Part shown: piece by piece, positions 23,003 to 26,151 of the stretch
How the letters are laid out: each line of letters starts with the position of its first letter
How positions within the stretch are numbered: position 1 is the first letter of the stretch
Origin: CAYYNP01 sp964472545
GTDB lineage: Bacteria > Planctomycetota > Planctomycetia > Pirellulales > Thermoguttaceae
Length of the DNA: 26,151 bases
Assembly (NCBI GenBank): GCA_964472545.1
Contig: CAYYNP010000123.1
Span: forward strand, 1-26,151
Direction of reading: 5' to 3'
Position numbers and translations under genes: made by a program
The notes under the pieces: model-generated
The model's input: only the letters and a program-made list of their open reading frames with translations
Told to the model about the DNA's origin: nothing
Database searches by the model: none

Positions 23003-23019
23003 CCCCGAGACGAACGGGG
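23003..23019 (+). terminator. Possible hairpin after the membrane-anchored gene
   Basis: CCCCG and CGGGG form a 5-bp stem around AGACGAA, 30 nt after the stop codon, followed by TATGTTT. It is short and weak, so this is a tentative terminator. Confidence 0.25.
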
Positions 23020-23107
23020 TATGTTTCGGCCATGCTACGGACCGGCCGATTACGGAAGGCGCACGAAATCAGTGATGTCCCCGTTTATGAATAGGAGATC
23101 AGTTGAA

Positions 23108-23503
23108 ATGCCAATCAGCTACGATATCGACGAACAAGAGAATCTTGTCGTTGCGAAAGTGACGGGCCAACTCACGGATGACGACGTTACCAGTTTTGAA
23201 GCGGATTTCCTTGCCGACGGGCGGCTGAAGCCGGGCTTCCGAGGGCTGTTTGACGCCACTGCCATCGCGTCAACGCCCATCGAATCGGCCACGATCCAGA
23301 CGCTGCTGGATATGGAGAGCAAGTGTCCCGAGAGGTTTGCCGGTTCCAGGCGGGCCCTGGTGTTCCATGAGAGCGTCGGGTGGGAGAGGGCCAAGGAATT
23401 CGAAAGGCAGGCGGACGGAAACGTAATCGTGTTTTGCGACCTCCACACGGCAAGGATTTGGCTGGGCTGCCCGGAACCAAAGCACGACTCGGCCCCGGCT
23501 TGA
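23108..23503 (+). CDS. STAS / SpoIIAA-like domain protein
   Basis: The 131-aa cytoplasmic product begins MPISYDIDEQENLVVAKVTG and continues with LTDDDVTSFEADFLADGRLKPGFRGLFDATAI, the strand-helix order of STAS/SpoIIAA-like domains. The C-terminal half contains RRALVFHESVGWERAKEFE and DLHTARIWLG. Related small domains act in anti-sigma-factor switching or lipid binding; the phosphorylatable serine of true SpoIIAA is not evident, so a regulatory switch is not established. AGGAG lies 10 nt before ATG 23108; the frame is open for about 37 codons upstream without family likeness, so the later start is preferred. Confidence 0.7.
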   Translation: MPISYDIDEQENLVVAKVTGQLTDDDVTSFEADFLADGRLKPGFRGLFDATAIASTPIESATIQTLLDMESKCPERFAGSRRALVFHESVGWERAKEFERQADGNVIVFCDLHTARIWLGCPEPKHDSAPA

Positions 23504-23715
23504 TCGACAGGCGGAAGAGGGGGCGTCCGGGGAACTCCCGCCGGGGCGGTCTGAGGCAGCGTTGAACGGGTGAAGGCCCATTCTGCCGACGGTGCAGTCG
23601 TGCCGATTGGGTAAGATGTGGCGTCCGTCCGATGCGTCGTGAAGCGGGCGCGCCGGGTTTCCGACGCCGATGCAGTGTCGCTGTGTGCGGTTGGTTCGCT
23701 TGGCGGAGTTGTGCA

Positions 23716-24615
23716 GTGGTACGGAGATACGGCCTCGGATGCCTCCGGCCGTTGGCTTGTCTGGCCGTCGTCTTCTTCGCCGGCGGCGCGTCGACGGCCG
23801 CGGCTCCGCTCTTCGCGCAACCGCAACTCGATGCCTTGCTTCGCCGCGACTGCGGCGTTTCTCTGGAACCGGTCTATTACGGCGAGACGTTCACGAACAC
23901 CAGGGGCGGGATCTCGAATCGCGGGGCCACGGGATACGAGACACTGCTCGATCTTCCGCTGACGCTCGATTTCGAGAAGACGTCGCTGCCGTTGTCGGGC
24001 AAGTGCTTCCTGCTCGCACAGAACACGCACGGCCGGGGGCTCACGGACGACGTCGTCGGCGACACGCAAGTCATCAGCAACATCGACTCCGGCGGCAACG
24101 TCACGCAGCTCAGCGAGTGTTGGTGGGAGTACGCCCTCTTCGACGGACGGCTGCCCGGAACGGTCGACGTGGGCGTCGGGTACTTCTCCGGCGGCGACGT
24201 CTCCGGCGTGGCGTTGAGTTCGGCCCAGGGTTACTACGTTCAGGTCGAGCAACTCGTTTTTCGGGAACGTCCCGGCCGCGAGGGCGATGCCCAGGGCTTG
24301 GGCGCGTTCGTTTCGTATTTCCCCAGGTTCGCCAGCGGCGTGATTCCGCTCGGCGCCGTCCGCTCGAACGTCGTCGGAGGCATTGTCTACCGAGGACCGA
24401 TTCCCTGCCGCAACGACGACGTTGTCGGCGCGGGTGTCGCGTGGGCGAAGCTCAATCGGAGCGGGACGCTTCAGGAGACGGTCGTCGAGTTCTTCTACAA
24501 GGCGCAGATCGGGCCCCGAACGAGCCTTCAGCCCGACGTCCAATACATCGCCAGCCCGTCGGGTATCTATCGCGACGCGCTTGCGGTCGGGCTCCGCTTC
24601 CAGGTGGCTTACTAG
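23716..24615 (+). CDS. OprB-type carbohydrate porin, shortened
   Basis: The product is an outer-membrane barrel of the OprB (PF04966) family. GTG 23716 is preferred: GGAG lies 7 nt upstream and it yields a normal signal peptide (RRYGLGCLRPLACLAVVFFA...LFAQ); the frame is open back to ATG 23632. The N-terminal part matches OprB well (YYGETFTNTRGGISNRGATGY, LDLPLTLDFEKT, HGRGLTDDVVGDTQVISNID), as do the last strands (YRGPIPCRNDDVVGAGVAWAK, ETVVEFFYKAQIGPRTSLQPDVQYIASPSG, ending LRFQVAY). At 299 aa it is much shorter than the usual 400-450: the segment after WWEYALFDGRL jumps almost directly to GYYVQVEQLVFRE, so roughly 100 or more residues (several strands) seem to be missing. No frameshift is needed, so the deletion is in frame. 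It may be non-functional or an unusual small barrel. Confidence 0.8.
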   Translation: MVRRYGLGCLRPLACLAVVFFAGGASTAAAPLFAQPQLDALLRRDCGVSLEPVYYGETFTNTRGGISNRGATGYETLLDLPLTLDFEKTSLPLSGKCFLLAQNTHGRGLTDDVVGDTQVISNIDSGGNVTQLSECWWEYALFDGRLPGTVDVGVGYFSGGDVSGVALSSAQGYYVQVEQLVFRERPGREGDAQGLGAFVSYFPRFASGVIPLGAVRSNVVGGIVYRGPIPCRNDDVVGAGVAWAKLNRSGTLQETVVEFFYKAQIGPRTSLQPDVQYIASPSGIYRDALAVGLRFQVAY

Positions 24616-24623
24616 CAGGGGCC

Positions 24624-24727
24624 GAATTCCCGAATTCCGGGGGCACCATACTGAGTATCTCTTGGCAGGTGGCCCCGGTTCTTGCGTCGGAGGGACGCAG
24701 CCCCATGGAATTCCGGGCAGGAATTCC
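24624..24727. repeat. Cluster of GGAATTCC palindromes with GGGGGCACCATACT motif
   Basis: GAATTCC occurs at 24624-24630, again at 24632-24638 followed by GGGGGCACCATACT, and as GGAATTCC at 24707-24714 and 24720-24727. Similar sequence returns in opposite orientation at 25337-25368. These look like REP-type repeats linked to RAYT transposases. They begin 9 nt after the porin stop codon. Confidence 0.65.
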
Positions 24728-24796
24728 GCGCGACGTCCTACCAAGTCACAACTGACCTTACAAACGTGGGCCCCAACGGAATGCCCCAGAAGCTCG

Positions 24797-25243
24797 GCAC
24801 AGAGTCACCACAACTTTGGCCGGCTGTATGCGAGTATCAATCGGCCAAAGCAAGCGGAAGCGTCGTATCGAGAGGCGGCCGAAATCTACAGAGAACTCAA
24901 CAAGCGGCAGCCTGAGATTGTCTCGTACCAAGAGGGACTCGGCCTTTGCCGCACCGATTGGGGAACGTTATACCGGGACACCGATCGGGCCGAGGATGCG
25001 GTAGTCGTGTTCGAGGCGGCGCGAGATGTCTTTGTGGTCTTGGCCAAGAACTACCCCGACGACCGGCAATACCAGAATCTTCAGGCTGCCAGCCACTGGA
25101 ATCTGGGTGACTCGTACAAGAGGGTGGGGCGGACCGAAGAGGGCGAGGCCGAATGCCGAAAGGCAGTGGAGATTTGGCAAAGCCTGGGGCTTTGGACAGG
25201 CGGACCTCTTGGACTCCCCCCGCAACCCGCTCCTAAGCCGTAG
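24797..25243 (+). pseudogene. TPR-repeat fragment without a start
   Basis: This frame encodes three to four tetratricopeptide repeats: SHHNFGRLYASINRPKQAEASYREAAEIY, then RTDWGTLYRDTDRAEDAVVVFEAAR and SHWNLGDSYKRVGRTEEGEAECRKAVEIW. The spacing is that of TPR tails from planctomycete Ser/Thr protein kinases. No ATG lies in this frame after 24383, and sequence before about 24797 (the REP-like region) shows no TPR character. It is probably the C-terminal remnant of a larger gene cut by rearrangement. It ends TAG 25241-25243, and the transposase remnant follows at once in the same frame. Confidence 0.6.
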
Positions 25244-25339
25244 TCCAAGACCGAGGACGGGCTACGGCGGGCGATCGGCGAGGCACATCGGCGTTACACG
25301 CGTCGGCGCAACTTCTGCAAGGGTTGGCGAGGGCATCTG
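25244..25339 (+). pseudogene. RAYT (REP-associated tyrosine transposase) remnant
   Basis: This short stretch encodes about 32 residues, TEDGLRRAIGEAHRRYTRR followed by NFCKGWRGHL, which match the inner region of REP-associated tyrosine transposases (IS200-like Y1 family; usual text RAIGEAHRRYTR...NFREGWRGHLWQGRF). The catalytic HUH and tyrosine parts are absent. It breaks off at CTGTCCCCGGAATTCC, a REP-like repeat. It is a dead fragment. Confidence 0.7.
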
Positions 25340-25479
25340 TCCCCGGAATTCCCTGTCCTCGGAATTCCCGGCGTGGCCGTCTTCTTGGCGGCTCTCTTCT
25401 TTCTCTCTTCTGGGGTGTTGGTCCTCTTAGAGGCCCCCTTCTCCTTTGTGGCTTGTCGCGCTGTCTTCTTCTTAGCCAT
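25294..25479 (-). CDS. Doubtful small basic ORF
   Basis: ATG 25479 opens a 61-aa frame whose first 35 residues are very Lys/Arg/Thr-rich (MAKKKTARQATKEKGASKRT), like histone-H1-type tails seen in planctomycetes. It then reads antisense through the REP repeats and the transposase remnant, which argues that the 3' part is not original. No clear Shine-Dalgarno sequence. It may be the start of a truncated gene or chance. Confidence 0.2.
   Translation of the reverse strand: MAKKKTARQATKEKGASKRTNTPEERKKRAAKKTATPGIPRTGNSGDRCPRQPLQKLRRRV
25337..25368. repeat. Tandem 16-bp REP-like repeat
   Basis: CTGTCCCCGGAATTCC (25337-25352) is followed directly by CTGTCCTCGGAATTCC (25353-25368), one mismatch. 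It is inverted relative to GAATTCCGGGGGCACC at 24632, so related repeats bracket about 0.7 kb containing the TPR and transposase fragments. Confidence 0.75.
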
Positions 25480-25530
25480 CTGGTGACCGCGCGCGTTTGA
25501 GATGAGACCCGGAATTGACATTCACAATGG

Positions 25531-26151
25531 CTAGTCGGGCAGACCGAAGGGGGCTAGTCCTAATGCCCTGCGCCCGCAGTCGAGGTCTTCGCGCGCTCCG
25601 CGCACGTCCTCATAACTGCGGACCCGCTGTTGAGCCTTTTCGCTTATCGTTCCCATGTGAGTTACGAACTCTTCGAACGTCGTGGCAACGATTAGCGCTT
25701 CGCGGAAATCTTGTGGTGTGACGTCGGCGGTTCGTAGTAAACGCGAGTAGAACGCGTTTCTTCGCAGTTGCTCTATCAACTCCAGGTCAACAAGCTTCTT
25801 TTGCTCCGCTTCGATCAATTGTGGGGCCTCCTCCGGCGATACCTTCTCTACCACGGTCTCCAGGTAGCGCTGGAGAGTCGAGTTGATTGCGCCAAGCGTC
25901 TCTACTTGTGTGGAGAGAGTCGCGATTTGCTGCTGACTCGACGTTCTTCGCAACAGCTCGCGGAAGAGCCCGGCCCATTGCTCCCGCAGCCATGACGAAA
26001 TATCCGGGAAGCGTTCAAACGCATGGACAGGGTTGCTGCGAGGCTTCCCGAGGATCTCCTCGATGAGACGAAAGACGTTGACCGAGTCGACATGGGCGTA
26101 TGCCACATTCTCGTTGTCCTTGTTGCGAAGGTACGTGTGGTGTAGTGTTTC
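25531..26151 (-). CDS. C-terminal part of an unrecognised protein, runs off right edge
   Basis: The frame is open to the window edge (206 codons seen), so the true start is probably outside; GTG 26106 is only the first start-like codon inside. The visible part begins HHTYLRNKDNEN...AYAHVDSVNVFRLIEEIL, then FPDISSWLREQWAGLFRELLRR, followed by a predicted coiled coil (about 25780-25940: IATLSTQVETLGAINSTLQR, EAEQKKLVDLELIEQLRR) and a C-terminal helical segment (TPQDFREALIVATTFEEFVTHM). One weak impression is the C-terminal half of a DUF4062-like accessory protein, which I cannot test. Base composition looks less GC-rich than the left half of the window. It converges with the plus-strand remnants. 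Confidence 0.55.
   Translation of the reverse strand, partial: ETLHHTYLRNKDNENVAYAHVDSVNVFRLIEEILGKPRSNPVHAFERFPDISSWLREQWAGLFRELLRRTSSQQQIATLSTQVETLGAINSTLQRYLETVVEKVSPEEAPQLIEAEQKKLVDLELIEQLRRNAFYSRLLRTADVTPQDFREALIVATTFEEFVTHMGTISEKAQQRVRSYEDVRGAREDLDCGRRALGLAPFGLPD

Overview
The window is about 26 kb of GC-rich DNA that most likely comes from a planctomycete, probably Pirellulales-like. The grounds are the gene families. There is a secreted two-propeller PQQ-like protein fused to a methyltransferase-like domain. There are a secreted alpha-alpha toroid (terpene-cyclase-fold) protein, a PEP-CTERM anchored propeller protein, a GH95 glycosidase and a BNR sialidase. There is a mitochondrial-EFG1-like elongation factor G (spdEFG1 type) and a two-gene XPB helicase module. 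Assignment is by family recognition only; no rRNA or tRNA is visible.

Layout. From 1 to 13989 every gene is on the minus strand. Read in the direction of transcription (right to left) they are: a 131-aa protein with a ubiquitin-like fold pattern and a Gly-Gly C-terminus; an 848-aa DUF4132 protein 5 nt downstream; a sialidase; an XPB/Rad25-type helicase; its helicase-associated partner; a tandem array of six 33-bp hairpin repeats; an N-acetylneuraminate lyase-like aldolase; a large palindrome; the exported methyltransferase/propeller fusion; and a GH95 glycosidase that runs off the left edge. A 513-nt divergent intergenic region (13990-14502) follows and holds an AT-rich palindrome plus a nested set of inverted repeats that would form a long leader for fusA. 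From 14503 to about 25243 the genes are on the plus strand: fusA, a DUF433/DUF5615 toxin-antitoxin pair, the toroid protein, two small membrane proteins, the PEP-CTERM protein, an unknown 160-aa protein with a TTG start, a membrane-anchored unknown protein, a STAS-like protein and a shortened OprB-type porin. The right end is a graveyard of mobile DNA: a headless TPR fragment and a RAYT-like transposase remnant bounded by GGAATTCC repeats. A minus-strand partial gene then runs off the right edge.

How the genes may work together. Sialidase, N-acetylneuraminate lyase and GH95 (alpha-L-fucosidase or galactosidase class) fit breakdown of sialylated or fucosylated glycans, although they are not one operon. 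XPB helicase and its partner form a compact DNA-repair pair as in actinobacteria. The item I regard as most worth following up is the 131-aa protein: its beta-grasp-like pattern ends in FLRLTLLVGG, like ubiquitin's C-terminus, and it is tightly coupled to the DUF4132 gene. This could be an undescribed ubiquitin-like system, but no E1, E2 or JAB peptidase lies in the window, and the Gly-Gly codons double as the ribosome binding site of the next gene, which is a competing explanation.
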